DNA from: JAKSSM01 sp045629065 | GTDB taxonomy: Bacteria > Bacillota > Clostridia > Peptostreptococcales > Anaerovoracaceae | Assembly (NCBI GenBank): GCA_045629065.1 | Contig: JAZQQK010000034.1 | Span: forward strand, 62,001 to 126,000 | DNA: 64,000 nucleotides | Reading direction: 5' to 3' | Shown here: piece after piece, positions 8,130 to 17,975 of the stretch | Numbering within the stretch: the first letter of the stretch is position 1 | Layout of the letters: every line of letters starts with the position of its first letter | Position numbers and translations under genes: made by a program | The notes under the pieces: model-generated | What the model was told of the DNA's origin: nothing | The model's database searches: none | Seen by the model: only the letters and a program-made list of their open reading frames with translations

Positions 8130-8811
8130 GAAGCTCTTTTGGTGAATGAGCCAAATTAATATAACCACAATCGGTAACTATGACGGTATCTTCTATTCTT
8201 ACACCAAATCTATCAGGCAAATATATACCTGGTTCGATTGTTACAGCCATATTTTCTCTCAAGAACTCTTCACTGCCCTTGCCTAAACGAGGAGACTCAT
8301 GAACTTCGTTTCCTACACCATGACCTGTTGTGTGAATGAAGTATTCGCCGTAGCCGGCATCTGTGATAATATCTCGACAAACCGCATCTACATCTTCACA
8401 TCTAACGCCAGCCTTTACAGCTTCTAACCCAGCTAATTGCGCCTCTAAAACTGTGTCGTAGATATGAACCATCTCTTCGGTAGCATACCCAATAGCGATA
8501 GTTCGAGTCATATCGCTACATAAGCCTTGATATATACAGCCCATATCTAATGTTAAGAATTCGCCCGGCTGAATTACGTGATCTGAAGGTACTCCATGTG
8601 GTAAAGCTGAATTAGGACCTGATACAGCGATTGTTGGGAAACTTAAGCCACTCGCTCCTAGCTCCAAAAACTTGCGTTCAACTTCGGCTGCGATTTCCTT
8701 TTCAGTCATACCAATTTTTATGAAGTCGAGCATATGGTCAAATACACAATCTCCCATTGCTTCGGCTTTCGCTATTAATAATAATTCTTCTGCTGTTTTA
8801 ATGTTTTCCAT
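8119..8811 (-). CDS. M24 family metallopeptidase, catalytic domain only (PepP/PepQ-like)
   Basis: The 230-residue protein is a complete pita-bread catalytic domain with the dinuclear metal ligands: D in T-L-D-M-G-C, D in S-D-M-T-R-T, H in T-G-H-G-V-G, E in T-I-E-P-G and E in R-I-E-D-T. The sequence resembles the Xaa-Pro aminopeptidase usually encoded just upstream of efp, but the roughly 120-residue creatinase-type N-terminal domain of that enzyme is absent. The start falls at the expected domain border, one base after the stop of the HTH gene and without a clear ribosome site. It could be a naturally short enzyme or the remains of a gene whose 5' part was replaced by the upstream module. Methionine aminopeptidase is a less likely alternative. 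Confidence 0.85.
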   Translation of the reverse strand: MENIKTAEELLLIAKAEAMGDCVFDHMLDFIKIGMTEKEIAAEVERKFLELGASGLSFPTIAVSGPNSALPHGVPSDHVIQPGEFLTLDMGCIYQGLCSDMTRTIAIGYATEEMVHIYDTVLEAQLAGLEAVKAGVRCEDVDAVCRDIITDAGYGEYFIHTTGHGVGNEVHESPRLGKGSEEFLRENMAVTIEPGIYLPDRFGVRIEDTVIVTDCGYINLAHSPKELLVL

Positions 8812-8812
8812 A

Positions 8813-9457
8813 TTAGTTCATTGGATTGTCTAACAAATCCTCAATATTACATCCCAAAACCACTGACATCTTATAAAGTGCCTTTGCTTGAGCTTTATCT
8901 ATATCATTATTTCCTTGTTCATACATTTGTATGTTTCTGATGTTAACACCAGATTCTCTTGCGAGTTCTGATTGCGAAATTCCTCTTGCTTCTCTGATCA
9001 TTTTGAGCTTTGAAACGTAAGGAAGTTCAGCAAATTCTTTTTCTAAGCATTCACAGAACTGGTCTACTGTAAGTGAATTATAGATTGGGTACATTGCAAT
9101 GATATCAGTGAATTTTTTCTTTGAAAGAATATCTATGAATCTTCTACCAGTTTTCCATTGATATTCGCAAAGCATAGCTCCAGCCCAATACTCAGGCGAA
9201 CGTTTACTGCTAAAAGTCTGAGGCTTAAAACTCTTTGTATGAGCAGTCTTAAGCACTTTTGTTCCTAATTCATTACCAGAAATGCCTGAAATAACTTCTA
9301 CATAACCTTTTTCAAACATTTCTGCAAAGCCGGTAGCAATAAACATTTCGTAGGCTTGGTCAGCTTCGATTTGATTATCGTTGATGAGGAAGTCAAACAT
9401 TTCAGCTAAGCAATCTTTTGCTTTATTCAGATAAGATTCTGGATATGCGTGTGTCAT
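8813..9457 (-). CDS. HTH-domain protein, putative antitoxin of the DUF3990 module
   Basis: The 214-residue protein has two parts. The first (about 1-145) begins with a DUF3791-like helical stretch (Y-L-N-K-A-K-D-C-L...) and continues with S-P-E-Y-W-A-G-A-M-L-C-E-Y-Q-W-K-T-G-R. The second (about 148-212) is an XRE-type helix-turn-helix with I-R-E-A-R-G-I-S-Q-S-E-L-A-R-E-S-G-V and Y-E-Q-G. The ATG at 9455-9457 has a GAGGAGATG ribosome site and overlaps the end of the DUF3990 gene by 35 bases. Proteins of this layout commonly sit beside DUF3990 genes. DNA binding is strongly suggested by the HTH; antitoxin function is inferred. Confidence 0.75.
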   Translation of the reverse strand: MTHAYPESYLNKAKDCLAEMFDFLINDNQIEADQAYEMFIATGFAEMFEKGYVEVISGISGNELGTKVLKTAHTKSFKPQTFSSKRSPEYWAGAMLCEYQWKTGRRFIDILSKKKFTDIIAMYPIYNSLTVDQFCECLEKEFAELPYVSKLKMIREARGISQSELARESGVNIRNIQMYEQGNNDIDKAQAKALYKMSVVLGCNIEDLLDNPMN

Positions 9458-10109
9458 CGTTCTTCATCTCCTCTCTTAAAATATCAATCATGTAAATATC
9501 GTTTAAATCAAATTTCTTGCTTGAATACTTTTCAAATTCAAGTCTTGTTTGGTTATCTCTATTGAGCTTTTTAGGATAGCAATCTTGCTTGAGACAAACT
9601 TCAGATCCCTCAAACTTAAGGCTTTCAACAGCTTTTTTACTTGTTAAAACGAATTGTGTCTTAAGCTTACCGAATTTTAAAGCCTTATTTAATTCCTTAA
9701 GAGAAATTGAGTTTTCAAGGAATTTTTCGATAAAGTCAAAATATGAATCCTCTGCTCTATAGCTAATAACAACGTCATAGCCTTTAGTTCCGACTTCGAA
9801 ATTGTCGACGATATATTTTTTTGCCGCAACGCCTATTGGACTTTTCATTGACATTTCTCTGTTTTGTAAGATTAAGGCAAGCCAGTTTAAGACAGTATAC
9901 TTACCTTTCATAAGGTTTATAAGTTTTAAATCTGAAATATCAAGATCATACTTATTTAAGTATCCGTTTTTACCAAACCTAACGGCATATTCTTTTGCCA
10001 AATCTTCATCTTCAGTCATATAAAAGCCCTTACCAAAATCATTGGTTGGAATGCCGAGTTCATATTTTGGACATTCAATTATATGGTCGCTTCCATGATA
10101 AACAATCAT
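9423..10109 (-). CDS. DUF3990 protein, putative ADP-ribosyltransferase-fold toxin
   Basis: I set the start at the ATG at 10107-10109 (228 residues), preceded by GGGGAGG; an upstream TTG has no better signal. The N-terminus Y-H-G-S-D-H and the following D-F-G-K-G-F-Y-M-T are hallmarks of DUF3990, a family assigned to the ADP-ribosyltransferase fold. The C-terminal half has Y-D-V-V-I-S-Y-R-A-E-D and a late Q-F-V-L-T-S. H5, Y30 and Q152 are candidates for the H-Y-[E/D/Q] catalytic triad. It is followed by an overlapping HTH gene, a toxin-antitoxin-like pairing, and is inserted between ylbF and the peptidase/efp genes. Family assignment is good; toxicity and target are unknown. Confidence 0.78.
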   Translation of the reverse strand: MIVYHGSDHIIECPKYELGIPTNDFGKGFYMTEDEDLAKEYAVRFGKNGYLNKYDLDISDLKLINLMKGKYTVLNWLALILQNREMSMKSPIGVAAKKYIVDNFEVGTKGYDVVISYRAEDSYFDFIEKFLENSISLKELNKALKFGKLKTQFVLTSKKAVESLKFEGSEVCLKQDCYPKKLNRDNQTRLEFEKYSSKKFDLNDIYMIDILREEMKNDDTRISRILSE

Positions 10110-10143
10110 AATTAACCTCCCCAAATTATTTGCGAATTGCTTA

Positions 10144-10476
10144 TTATGCTATGTTTCCAGTAACTTCTCCGAGGATTTCGTAAACATCCTTCATCATTAA
10201 ACTAAATCTCATTGAAACTTGTAAAAATTCAGCAGCTTGTGGGTCCTGCATAACAATTGAATAAAGCTTTTGAATAGATTCAGTAGTTTCTTGTGTCAAT
10301 TCCTCTCCGGCCATCTGCTTTAACTGAATTTCCATTGACTTTTCCTGGAAATCCTGAATCATTTTCTTAAGGGCTTCATTCTGATCAACGATAGCTTCAG
10401 CATTTTTCATCTGCTTATACTCTTCGCTTTCTTTAATAGCTCTTGCTAAATTGTGAGCTTCATCATATACGTTCAT
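10144..10476 (-). CDS. YlbF/YmcA family protein
   Basis: This 110-residue, largely helical protein matches the YlbF family in length and pattern (start N-V-Y-D-E-A-H-N-L-A-R-A-I-K-E-S, then D-F-Q-E-K). In Bacillus, YlbF, YmcA and YaaT form a complex that influences mRNA maturation with RNase Y and affects competence, biofilm and sporulation. Here the gene follows the RNase J gene, with its start two bases from that stop and a GGAGG site inside the end of RNase J, consistent with an RNA-processing role. Which YlbF subfamily it belongs to is not certain. Confidence 0.85.
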   Translation of the reverse strand: MNVYDEAHNLARAIKESEEYKQMKNAEAIVDQNEALKKMIQDFQEKSMEIQLKQMAGEELTQETTESIQKLYSIVMQDPQAAEFLQVSMRFSLMMKDVYEILGEVTGNIA

Positions 10477-10478
10477 AA

Positions 10479-12161
10479 TTATACCTCCAAGAAAATTGGT
10501 AGAATGATCGGTGTTCTCTTTGTAGTCTCATAGATATAGTCCGACAAAGAATCTCGAACTATAGATTTCATAGAGTTCCAATCACTAATACCTTGTTCAT
10601 AACATTTATCTAACGCATCAATGCATACGTTTTTAGCTTCTTCCATTAACTGTTCGTTTTCTCTTACATATACGAAACCTCTGGAAACAATGTCAGGTCC
10701 AGAGACAACTATATGAGAAGCTTGATCGATTGCAGCAACAACAATAATCAATCCAGATTCTGCTAGAAGTTTACGATCTCTTAAAACGATATTGCCAACA
10801 TCGCCTATACCTAAACCATCAACTAGAATAGCATCGGCATCGACAACTTTTCTTTCTACATTTGCAGTATCTCCTGTGATTGATAAACAGTCACCATTGC
10901 CTAAGATAAATATATTTTCCTTTTTCTCACCCAAACTCATAGCAAGCTTGGAGTGTAAGAAAAGATGTCTATACTCACCATGAACTGGCATAAAGAATTC
11001 AGGCATTATTATTGAGTGCAAGAGTTTTAATTCTTCCTGACAAGCGTGTCCAGAAACATGGATGTTAGCAATCTCAGAATATATTACTTCTGCGCCCTTT
11101 TCATAAAGTTTATTTACAACTGTTGAAACAGTCTTTTCATTACCTGGAATTGGTGTTGAACTTAAAATAACCATATCTCCAGGAATAATCTTTACTTGTT
11201 TATGCTCTCCAGATGCAATTCTTGCTAAGGCACTCATTGGTTCGCCTTGGCTACCTGTCGTAATAATTACAAGTTTATTGTTTGGAATATCTTTTGCCAT
11301 CTTGAGGTCTACAATTGTGCCATCTGGAATATCTAAATATCCTAATTCAATGGCAAGAGCAACAACGTTCTCCATTGAGCGACCTGAAATCGCAACTTTT
11401 CTTCCACATTTAATTGCACTTTCTATAATCATTTGTACGCGGTGAACGTTTGAAGAGAAAGTAGCAATTATTATTCTGTTTTTTGCAGTCTTAAATATAG
11501 ACTCAATTGTCTCTCCTACTGTACGCTCTGAAGCGGTTTGACCACTTCTAACTGCATTAGTGGAGTCACAAAGCATTAATTTAACGCCACGACGTCCGAT
11601 TTCAGCGAGTTTTGCGAAGTCGATAGGTTCTCCATCAATTGGCGTATAATCGACCTTAAAATCGCCTGAATGGAACACAACTCCAGCGGGAGTATCTATC
11701 GCTAAACAGATAGAGTCAGCGATTGAGTGTGTGGTTCTAATAGTTTCCACTGTAAAACAGCCTACTTTAAAAGTTTCTCCAGCATTTATTGTGCGCAAAT
11801 CACCTACAACATTATGCTCTTTAAGCTTAAAGTCGACTAAACCAAGAGTTAAAGGTGTTCCATAAATAGGAACCTTTATATCTCTTAAGAGGTATGGTAT
11901 TCCGCCAATGTGGTCTTCGTGACCATGGGTTAGAACCATACCAACTATCTTCTCGCGGTTTGCAATAAGATAGCTAAAGTCAGGGATGACGATATCAATT
12001 CCGAACATTTCGTCATCCGGGAAAGACATTCCGCAGTCTATGATTAATATTTGGTCATTTACTTCCAAAAGGGTCATGTTTTTTCCGATCTCATTTAGAC
12101 CACCGATTGGAATAACTTTAAGACATGCGGATGGCTTTTCTTTGTTCTTTTTTCCTTTCAT
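10479..12161 (-). CDS. rnj: Ribonuclease J
   Basis: RNase J is a metallo-beta-lactamase/beta-CASP nuclease with 5'-3' exonuclease and endonuclease activity on mRNA and rRNA. The 560-residue length is typical. The zinc motif H79-x-H81-x-D83-H84 (T-H-G-H-E-D-H-I-G-G) is intact, as are S-G-D-F-K-V-D-Y-T and H-V-S-G-H-A in the beta-CASP part. The first 12 residues form a lysine-rich extension. The gene follows leuS by nine bases with AAGGACGG before the ATG. Whether a second paralogue exists elsewhere cannot be told. Confidence 0.95.
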   Translation of the reverse strand: MKGKKNKEKPSACLKVIPIGGLNEIGKNMTLLEVNDQILIIDCGMSFPDDEMFGIDIVIPDFSYLIANREKIVGMVLTHGHEDHIGGIPYLLRDIKVPIYGTPLTLGLVDFKLKEHNVVGDLRTINAGETFKVGCFTVETIRTTHSIADSICLAIDTPAGVVFHSGDFKVDYTPIDGEPIDFAKLAEIGRRGVKLMLCDSTNAVRSGQTASERTVGETIESIFKTAKNRIIIATFSSNVHRVQMIIESAIKCGRKVAISGRSMENVVALAIELGYLDIPDGTIVDLKMAKDIPNNKLVIITTGSQGEPMSALARIASGEHKQVKIIPGDMVILSSTPIPGNEKTVSTVVNKLYEKGAEVIYSEIANIHVSGHACQEELKLLHSIIMPEFFMPVHGEYRHLFLHSKLAMSLGEKKENIFILGNGDCLSITGDTANVERKVVDADAILVDGLGIGDVGNIVLRDRKLLAESGLIIVVAAIDQASHIVVSGPDIVSRGFVYVRENEQLMEEAKNVCIDALDKCYEQGISDWNSMKSIVRDSLSDYIYETTKRTPIILPIFLEV

Positions 12162-12170
12162 TTTCCGTCC

Positions 12171-14687
12171 TTATTTTACTACTATGTTAAGTAATCTGCC
12201 TGGCACAGCGATTACCTTTACGACTTCCTTTCCGTCTAACAAAGCCTTTACTTTATCATTAGACATTGCTAATTCTTCTAATCCTTGCTTGTCAAGATTT
12301 GCAGGGATCATCATTTTTTCTTTTACCTTACCATTTAATTGAACTACAATTTCAACTTCATCCAATACTAAAGCACTTTCATCGCATTTTGGCCAAGACT
12401 GATTAGCAATTAAGCCCTTGCCTCCGATGTGTTCCCACATTTCCTCACAAATATGAGGTGCAAATGGTGAAAGAATTGTTATTAATTCGCTTGTTGCTTT
12501 TCCAAGTAATTCGGCATTAACATTCTTTCCATCTTTGTATTTAACCATTTCATTAACTAATTCCATGATGGAGGAAATAGCAGTATTGAACTGGAATCTT
12601 CCACCCACATCTTCTCTTACTTTTTTGATTGAGAAATTCAATTTATAGTTTAAAGCCTTGTCTTCTTGTGACTTAATTTCTACTTTTCCAGGGAAGCAAT
12701 TGTACTTTTCGGATAACTCATAAACTAGTTTATAAACTCTAGTTAAGAATCTAAATGAGCCTTCTACGCCAGCATCTGACCAGTCGAGTTCTCTCTCAGG
12801 TGGAGCAGCGAACAAGATAAATAGTCTTGCAGTATCAGCACCATATTTATTGATGATTTCTTCTGGTGAAACAACGTTTCCGATTGACTTACTCATCTTC
12901 TTGCCATCCTTGATTACCATACCTTGTGTAAGCAAGTTCTTGAATGGTTCCTCATTTGAAGTCAAACCTAAGTCATAGAGTGCCATCTGGAAGAAACGAG
13001 AATACATTAAGTGAAGGATTGCATGCTCTACGCCACCAATGTATTGGTCAACATCCATCCAGTAATCAACCTTCTTCTTGTCGAAAGCTTTTTCCTTATT
13101 CTGAGAATCACAATATCTTAAGAAATACCAAGAGGAGTCGAGGAAGGTATCCATTGTGTCAACTTCTCTCTTTGCTTTCTTACCGCAACGAGGGCAATCA
13201 CATGTTCCAAATGTTGGAGATGTTGCAATTGGAGATTCACCTTGACCTGTAAATTTAACATCAGTTGGCAATAAGATTGGAAGATTCTCTTCTTTTTCTG
13301 GAACCCAACCACAGTCATCGCAATATACCATAGGAATAGGAGTTCCCCAATATCTTTGACGAGAAATTAACCAGTCTCTTAACTTATAGTTAACTTTACG
13401 CTTACCAATACCGAGTTCTTCTGCTTTGTTAATCATGAATTCAATAGCATCATCAGTTTTCATTCCATTGATTTCGCCTGAATTGATAGCTACGCCATGA
13501 GCAGCAGCTGCTTCTTTTAAGTCATTCAAATCAATTGTAGGATCGCCAGGATCTACAACTGGAATAATATCTAAACCAAACTTTTTAGCAAAGTCAAAGT
13601 CTCTCTGGTCATGTCCAGGTACACCCATTACTGCACCAGTACCATAACCCATGATTACATAGTCGGTTACATAGATAGGAATTTCTTTCTTTGTGAATGG
13701 ATTAATTGCGTACATGCCAGTGAATACACCAGTCTTTTCTGTAGATGTTGATGTACGTTCAATTTCATTCTTTGCCTTTGATGCTTCTACATAATCATAA
13801 ACAGCCTTTTCATAAGGTGTTCCCTTAACATCGTCTAATAAAGTTGGATATTCTGGAGCAACTACCATGAAAGTAGTTCCATAAATAGTATCAACACGAG
13901 TTGTGAATACAGTCATTACTTCATCTGAATCTTTAACCTTGAATTGTACTTCACAACCATAAGATCTACCAATCCAGTTTTTCTGCATTACTCTAACTTT
14001 ATATGGCCAACCATCAAGCTTACCGCTGTCGATGTTATCCAAAAGTCTGTCAGCATAATCAGTAATCTTTAAGTACCATTGTGAAAGGTTCTTCTTTGTT
14101 ACTGGAGTTTTACATCTTTCACATACTTTTGCATCAACCTTCTTACCATCTTGACCTGTAATTTCATAGTCAATAACTTGCTCATTTGCAAGTACAGTTT
14201 GGCAAGATGGGCACCAGTTTACTGGGTTTTCCTTCTTATATGCTAAACCTTTCTTATAGAATTGGATAAAAATCCACTGCATCCAACGATAATAGTCTTC
14301 GTGGCAAGTGCATACTTCTCTATCCCAGTCATAAGAAAGACCTAATTCGCTTAATTGTTCCTCCATTTCGTGGATATTGTTCCATGTCCAGATTGAAGGA
14401 TGAGTTTGATTCTTAATTGCAGCATTTTCTGCTGGAAGTCCGAAAGAGTCGAATCCCATTGGATGAAGGACATTATATCCATCCATCTTCTTAAATCTGG
14501 CAACTACATCGCCAATAGAATAGTTTCTAACGTGTCCCATATGAAGTTTTCCTGATGGATATGGGAACATTTCAAGACAATAGAATTTTGGCTTAGATTC
14601 ATCTTCGACAACCTTAAATGTCTTTTGATCTGCCCATACTTTTTGCCATTTGCTTTCTATACTTTTAAAATCATATCTTACGTCCAT
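12171..14687 (-). CDS. leuS: Leucyl-tRNA synthetase
   Basis: The 838-residue class I synthetase charges tRNA-Leu. The HIGH-type motif is H49-M-G-H52, the KMSKS loop K-K-M-S-K-S lies near residue 598, and the editing domain includes the T-x-R-x-D-T context ([10 protein letters not shown]). The tRNA-binding C-terminal domain is present, so the protein is complete. ATG at 14687 follows GGGAGG, 13 bases after the RsfS gene. The short upstream gap leaves no room for a T-box leader. Confidence 0.97.
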   Translation of the reverse strand: MDVRYDFKSIESKWQKVWADQKTFKVVEDESKPKFYCLEMFPYPSGKLHMGHVRNYSIGDVVARFKKMDGYNVLHPMGFDSFGLPAENAAIKNQTHPSIWTWNNIHEMEEQLSELGLSYDWDREVCTCHEDYYRWMQWIFIQFYKKGLAYKKENPVNWCPSCQTVLANEQVIDYEITGQDGKKVDAKVCERCKTPVTKKNLSQWYLKITDYADRLLDNIDSGKLDGWPYKVRVMQKNWIGRSYGCEVQFKVKDSDEVMTVFTTRVDTIYGTTFMVVAPEYPTLLDDVKGTPYEKAVYDYVEASKAKNEIERTSTSTEKTGVFTGMYAINPFTKKEIPIYVTDYVIMGYGTGAVMGVPGHDQRDFDFAKKFGLDIIPVVDPGDPTIDLNDLKEAAAAHGVAINSGEINGMKTDDAIEFMINKAEELGIGKRKVNYKLRDWLISRQRYWGTPIPMVYCDDCGWVPEKEENLPILLPTDVKFTGQGESPIATSPTFGTCDCPRCGKKAKREVDTMDTFLDSSWYFLRYCDSQNKEKAFDKKKVDYWMDVDQYIGGVEHAILHLMYSRFFQMALYDLGLTSNEEPFKNLLTQGMVIKDGKKMSKSIGNVVSPEEIINKYGADTARLFILFAAPPERELDWSDAGVEGSFRFLTRVYKLVYELSEKYNCFPGKVEIKSQEDKALNYKLNFSIKKVREDVGGRFQFNTAISSIMELVNEMVKYKDGKNVNAELLGKATSELITILSPFAPHICEEMWEHIGGKGLIANQSWPKCDESALVLDEVEIVVQLNGKVKEKMMIPANLDKQGLEELAMSNDKVKALLDGKEVVKVIAVPGRLLNIVVK

Positions 14688-14700
14688 TATTATTGCCTCC

Positions 14701-15042
14701 CTATTCTATGTCGATTCTTGGGCAATCGCCCCATACTTTTTCTAAGTTATATTTTGCTCTCGCTTCTTCTGTAAAGAGATTTACGATGATATCGCCAAAA
14801 TCCATTAAAATCCACTGTGAATTACCATTTCCCTCAATGGATTTTGCTATTAAATTTTCTTTTGCATATGCTTCTTCAACATAATCAGTTAAACTTCCAA
14901 CTTGTCTTTGCGAAGAGCCGTGGCAAATAATCATATAATCAGCAAAGGACGCCTTATCTTGTATATCGATTACAGTAACATCACAAGCCTTTTTGTCCTC
15001 TAAAACTCGCGCACCTAAAAGTGCCAATTCTTTGTTATTCAT
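14701..15042 (-). CDS. rsfS: Ribosomal silencing factor RsfS
   Basis: The 113-residue protein has the RsfS/Iojap core, including [15 protein letters not shown] and [14 protein letters not shown]. RsfS binds ribosomal protein L14 and blocks subunit joining when nutrients are scarce. The start overlaps the YqeK stop as ATGA, with GGAG inside the end of yqeK. The order nadD-yqeK-rsfS-leuS is conserved in many Bacillota. Confidence 0.95.
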   Translation of the reverse strand: MNNKELALLGARVLEDKKACDVTVIDIQDKASFADYMIICHGSSQRQVGSLTDYVEEAYAKENLIAKSIEGNGNSQWILMDFGDIIVNLFTEEARAKYNLEKVWGDCPRIDIE

Positions 15043-15614
15043 ATATTCTCCTTTAAACGCTCAAAATATTGCACTGCTTCGAGCGTGTCTTGATCTATTT
15101 CCTTTCCCTGATCTTCAAGAAACTTTACAGTGCTCTTCAATGAAGTCAGGCAAGCTAGGCCTAAGTTTTGCTTTGCTAATTTACGTAATTCTTCTACTGA
15201 AGGATAAGAACGGTTAGGTTCTATAGCATCCGCAAGGTAAATTATTTGTTCGAGCTTGCTCATATTAGCCCTTCCGGTTGTGTGATATGATATGGCGTTT
15301 AGCACATCTTCATCGTTCATATCGTAATCACGCTTTAGAATGGCTGATGCAAGCTTAGAATGAGCAAGATTTGGACTATCTTTATATTTATCATCCAAGC
15401 CCAAAAGTTCTACAAACTTAGCTAATTTTTCATCCTTAACCCATCTAAACATATCATGACATACAGCAGCAATTCTTGCCTTATCGACATCGACATCATA
15501 TATTTTAGCTAACTTTTCTGCTGTTTTAACAACGCCTTTAACATGTTTTTGACGCTTACTGTTCAAATGTGCTTCATTGTATTCAGTTATTTCATCAAAA
15601 AGTTTCTCATACAT
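15039..15614 (-). CDS. yqeK: HD-domain protein YqeK, probable Ap4A hydrolase
   Basis: I start this at the ATG at 15612-15614 (191 residues, M-Y-E-K-L-F-D-E-I), which overlaps the nadD stop by eight bases; a longer frame upstream lies wholly within nadD. The HD signature is present as H-V-K-G-V...A-A-V-C-H-D-M-F. YqeK relatives hydrolyse diadenosine tetraphosphate symmetrically with a di-iron centre. The flanking nadD and rsfS genes match the conserved context. Confidence 0.9.
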   Translation of the reverse strand: MYEKLFDEITEYNEAHLNSKRQKHVKGVVKTAEKLAKIYDVDVDKARIAAVCHDMFRWVKDEKLAKFVELLGLDDKYKDSPNLAHSKLASAILKRDYDMNDEDVLNAISYHTTGRANMSKLEQIIYLADAIEPNRSYPSVEELRKLAKQNLGLACLTSLKSTVKFLEDQGKEIDQDTLEAVQYFERLKENI

Positions 15615-16209
15615 ATAGGTTGTGTTCCTTAATATACTCAAATACACTCGGATCAAGCAATTTTTCGGCATCATTGCCGGTAGAAATTGCGTTTCTGACT
15701 TCTGTTGCTGATAAATATAGCATTGTTGACAGTAAAATAGTTATGTCAGCACAGTACAAATTTCTATATTTACTAATGGACTTATGAAGTTCGTCATTTT
15801 CATATCCAGGTCTTGAACTAACCGCAAAACTAAAGCTCCTTAATAGTTCTTCTCCTTTATACCATCTATCTAGAGTTAACATTGAGTCTGCTCCCATAAT
15901 GAATATTATGTTAGAACCCTCATATTCTTCTTCTAGATGGATTAAAGTATTATATGTATATGAAATATCGTTTTTATCAATTTCATATGTAGAAACCTCA
16001 ATTTTTGGCTCATAAGAAAAAGCTAATTTGAGCATTTCTACCCTATCTTCCGCACTTGCCGGTTTCCTATCCAATTTAAAAGGCTGGATACCTGCTGGCA
16101 TTAAAATAAGTTTATTAAGTTGTAGTTCAGAGAGAGCCGCATTTGCTAATGCTATATGTCCGTTATGTACAGGATCAAAGCTCCCTCCTAAAACACCTAT
16201 TTTACTCAT
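15607..16209 (-). CDS. nadD: Nicotinate-nucleotide adenylyltransferase
   Basis: NadD transfers AMP from ATP to nicotinate mononucleotide in NAD synthesis. The 200-residue protein has the nucleotidyltransferase motif G-G-S-F-D-P-V-H-N-G-H at 8-18 and the C-terminal L-S-A-T-E-V-R signature of the family (S-x-S/T-x-x-R type). Its ATG overlaps the aspS stop by one base. The usual upstream obgE is absent; aspS takes that place. Confidence 0.95.
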   Translation of the reverse strand: MSKIGVLGGSFDPVHNGHIALANAALSELQLNKLILMPAGIQPFKLDRKPASAEDRVEMLKLAFSYEPKIEVSTYEIDKNDISYTYNTLIHLEEEYEGSNIIFIMGADSMLTLDRWYKGEELLRSFSFAVSSRPGYENDELHKSISKYRNLYCADITILLSTMLYLSATEVRNAISTGNDAEKLLDPSVFEYIKEHNLYV

Positions 16210-17972
16210 TATTTTGTTTCAATTCCTAATTCTTCAAGCTGACTATCATCAACTACTGATGGAGCATTAGATACTAAGCATTGAGCATTCTGATTCTTAG
16301 GGAACGCAATGACTTCACGTATTGAAGGCTCTCCTAAGAGCAACATTACGAATCTATCTAAGCCGTAAGCAAGACCTGCATGAGGAGGTGCGCCATACTT
16401 GAATGCTTCAAGCAAGAAGCCAAACTTAGCATCGCATTGTTCTTTAGTTAATCCTAAGACTTCAAACATCTTAGACTGGAGATTTCTATCGTGAATACGA
16501 ACTGAACCGCCACCTAATTCAACACCGTTTAATACGATATCATATGCATCTGCTCTAACTGCAAGCGGATCTGTGTCAAGCATTGGAATATCTTCTTCTT
16601 TTGGATGTGTGAATGGATGGTGCATAGCCTTTAATGAACCATCTTCCTCATCTTCTTCAAACATCGGGAAGTCTACAACCCATAATAAGTTGTATTGCTT
16701 GTCGTTTAATAATCCCATCTGTCTAGCGCAGTCTCTACGTAAGAAACCTAAGCTATCGTATGTAACTTTTGCTTTATCTGAAACGATAAGGATTAAATCG
16801 CCCTTCTTAGCATCGAAAACTTTTGCGATTTCAGCTAATTGTTCTTGATTAAAGAACTTATTTACTGAGGAAGTGATTTCACCCTCATTCATTCTTATCC
16901 ATACTAAACCCTTAGCTCCGAAAGCCTTGATGGATTCAGTCATCTTGTCGATATCTTTACGGCTGAATCTTTCTGAACCGCCTTCGATGCAGATACCTCT
17001 GACATCGCCCTTATTAGCTAAACAATCAGTAAATACCTTAAATTCGCAATCCTTTACCACATCATTTAACTTCTTTAATTCAAAGCCAAAACGCGTATCT
17101 GGTTTATCAGAACCGTATCTTTCCATTGCCTCATCCCAAGTCATTCTTGGAAGTGGAAGTTTGATATCTACATCAAGTAAATCCTTGAATACCTTCTTTA
17201 AGAAACCTTCTTGAATTTCAAGAACCATTTCTTGATCTACGAAAGACATTTCAAGGTCGATTTGTGTGAATTCAGGCTGACGATCAGCACGTAAGTCCTC
17301 ATCTCTGAAGCACTTTACAATCTGCATGTATCTATCTGTTCCGCCTACCATTAAGAGCTGCTTGAAGAGCTGTGGGCTCTGTGGTAAAGCATAGAATTGC
17401 CCAGGATATACTCTTGAAGGAACGATATAGTCACGAGCGCCTTCTGGAGTGGATTTGATAAGCATTGGAGTTTCAACTTCAGTGAAACCATTAGCATCAA
17501 AGTAATCTCTAGCAACCTTGCAAACCTTATGACGGAATGTGAGGTTTCTTTGCATTTTAGTCTTACGTAAGTCTAAGTATCTATACTTCATTCTAAGTTG
17601 GTCATCAACATTGTCATCATCTTTGATGTAGATTGGAGGTGTATCAGCAGATGAATACAAAACTAAATCTGTAGCAAAGACTTCAATTTCGCCTGTTGCG
17701 AGATTAGGATTCTTAGCTGATCTTTCTTTTACAACACCCTTGATACCAACAACATATTCTGTTCTTAAACTTTCTGCTAAGTCAAAAACTTCTTTTGAAC
17801 AAGTATCGTCAAATGTAACTTGAACTATGCCAGTTTTATCTCTCAAATCAACGAAAATGAGTCCGCCGAGTCTTCTTTGCTTAGCAACCCAACCGTTTAA
17901 TACAACGTTTTCGCCAACGTTTTTAATGTTTAATGTTCCGCACATACCAGTGCGTTTTAATACTTCGCTCAT
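16209..17972 (-). CDS. aspS: Aspartyl-tRNA synthetase
   Basis: This 587-residue class II synthetase has the OB-fold anticodon domain (about 15-105), motif 2 (F-R-D-E-D-L-R-A-D-R-Q-P-E-F-T-Q), a bacterial GAD insertion domain and motif 3 (G-L-A-Y-G-L-D-R-F). The family includes discriminating AspRS and non-discriminating AspRS that also charges tRNA-Asn; I cannot separate these by eye. It follows hisS by three bases, the usual pairing in Bacillota. Confidence 0.96.
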   Translation of the reverse strand: MSEVLKRTGMCGTLNIKNVGENVVLNGWVAKQRRLGGLIFVDLRDKTGIVQVTFDDTCSKEVFDLAESLRTEYVVGIKGVVKERSAKNPNLATGEIEVFATDLVLYSSADTPPIYIKDDDNVDDQLRMKYRYLDLRKTKMQRNLTFRHKVCKVARDYFDANGFTEVETPMLIKSTPEGARDYIVPSRVYPGQFYALPQSPQLFKQLLMVGGTDRYMQIVKCFRDEDLRADRQPEFTQIDLEMSFVDQEMVLEIQEGFLKKVFKDLLDVDIKLPLPRMTWDEAMERYGSDKPDTRFGFELKKLNDVVKDCEFKVFTDCLANKGDVRGICIEGGSERFSRKDIDKMTESIKAFGAKGLVWIRMNEGEITSSVNKFFNQEQLAEIAKVFDAKKGDLILIVSDKAKVTYDSLGFLRRDCARQMGLLNDKQYNLLWVVDFPMFEEDEEDGSLKAMHHPFTHPKEEDIPMLDTDPLAVRADAYDIVLNGVELGGGSVRIHDRNLQSKMFEVLGLTKEQCDAKFGFLLEAFKYGAPPHAGLAYGLDRFVMLLLGEPSIREVIAFPKNQNAQCLVSNAPSVVDDSQLEELGIETK

Positions 17973-17975
17973 TTT

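Noticed and set aside
9402..10140. Possibility that the DUF3990/HTH pair is one frameshifted gene
   Set aside because: The 35-base overlap contains a good ribosome site and ATG for the second frame, and each protein is complete for its family.
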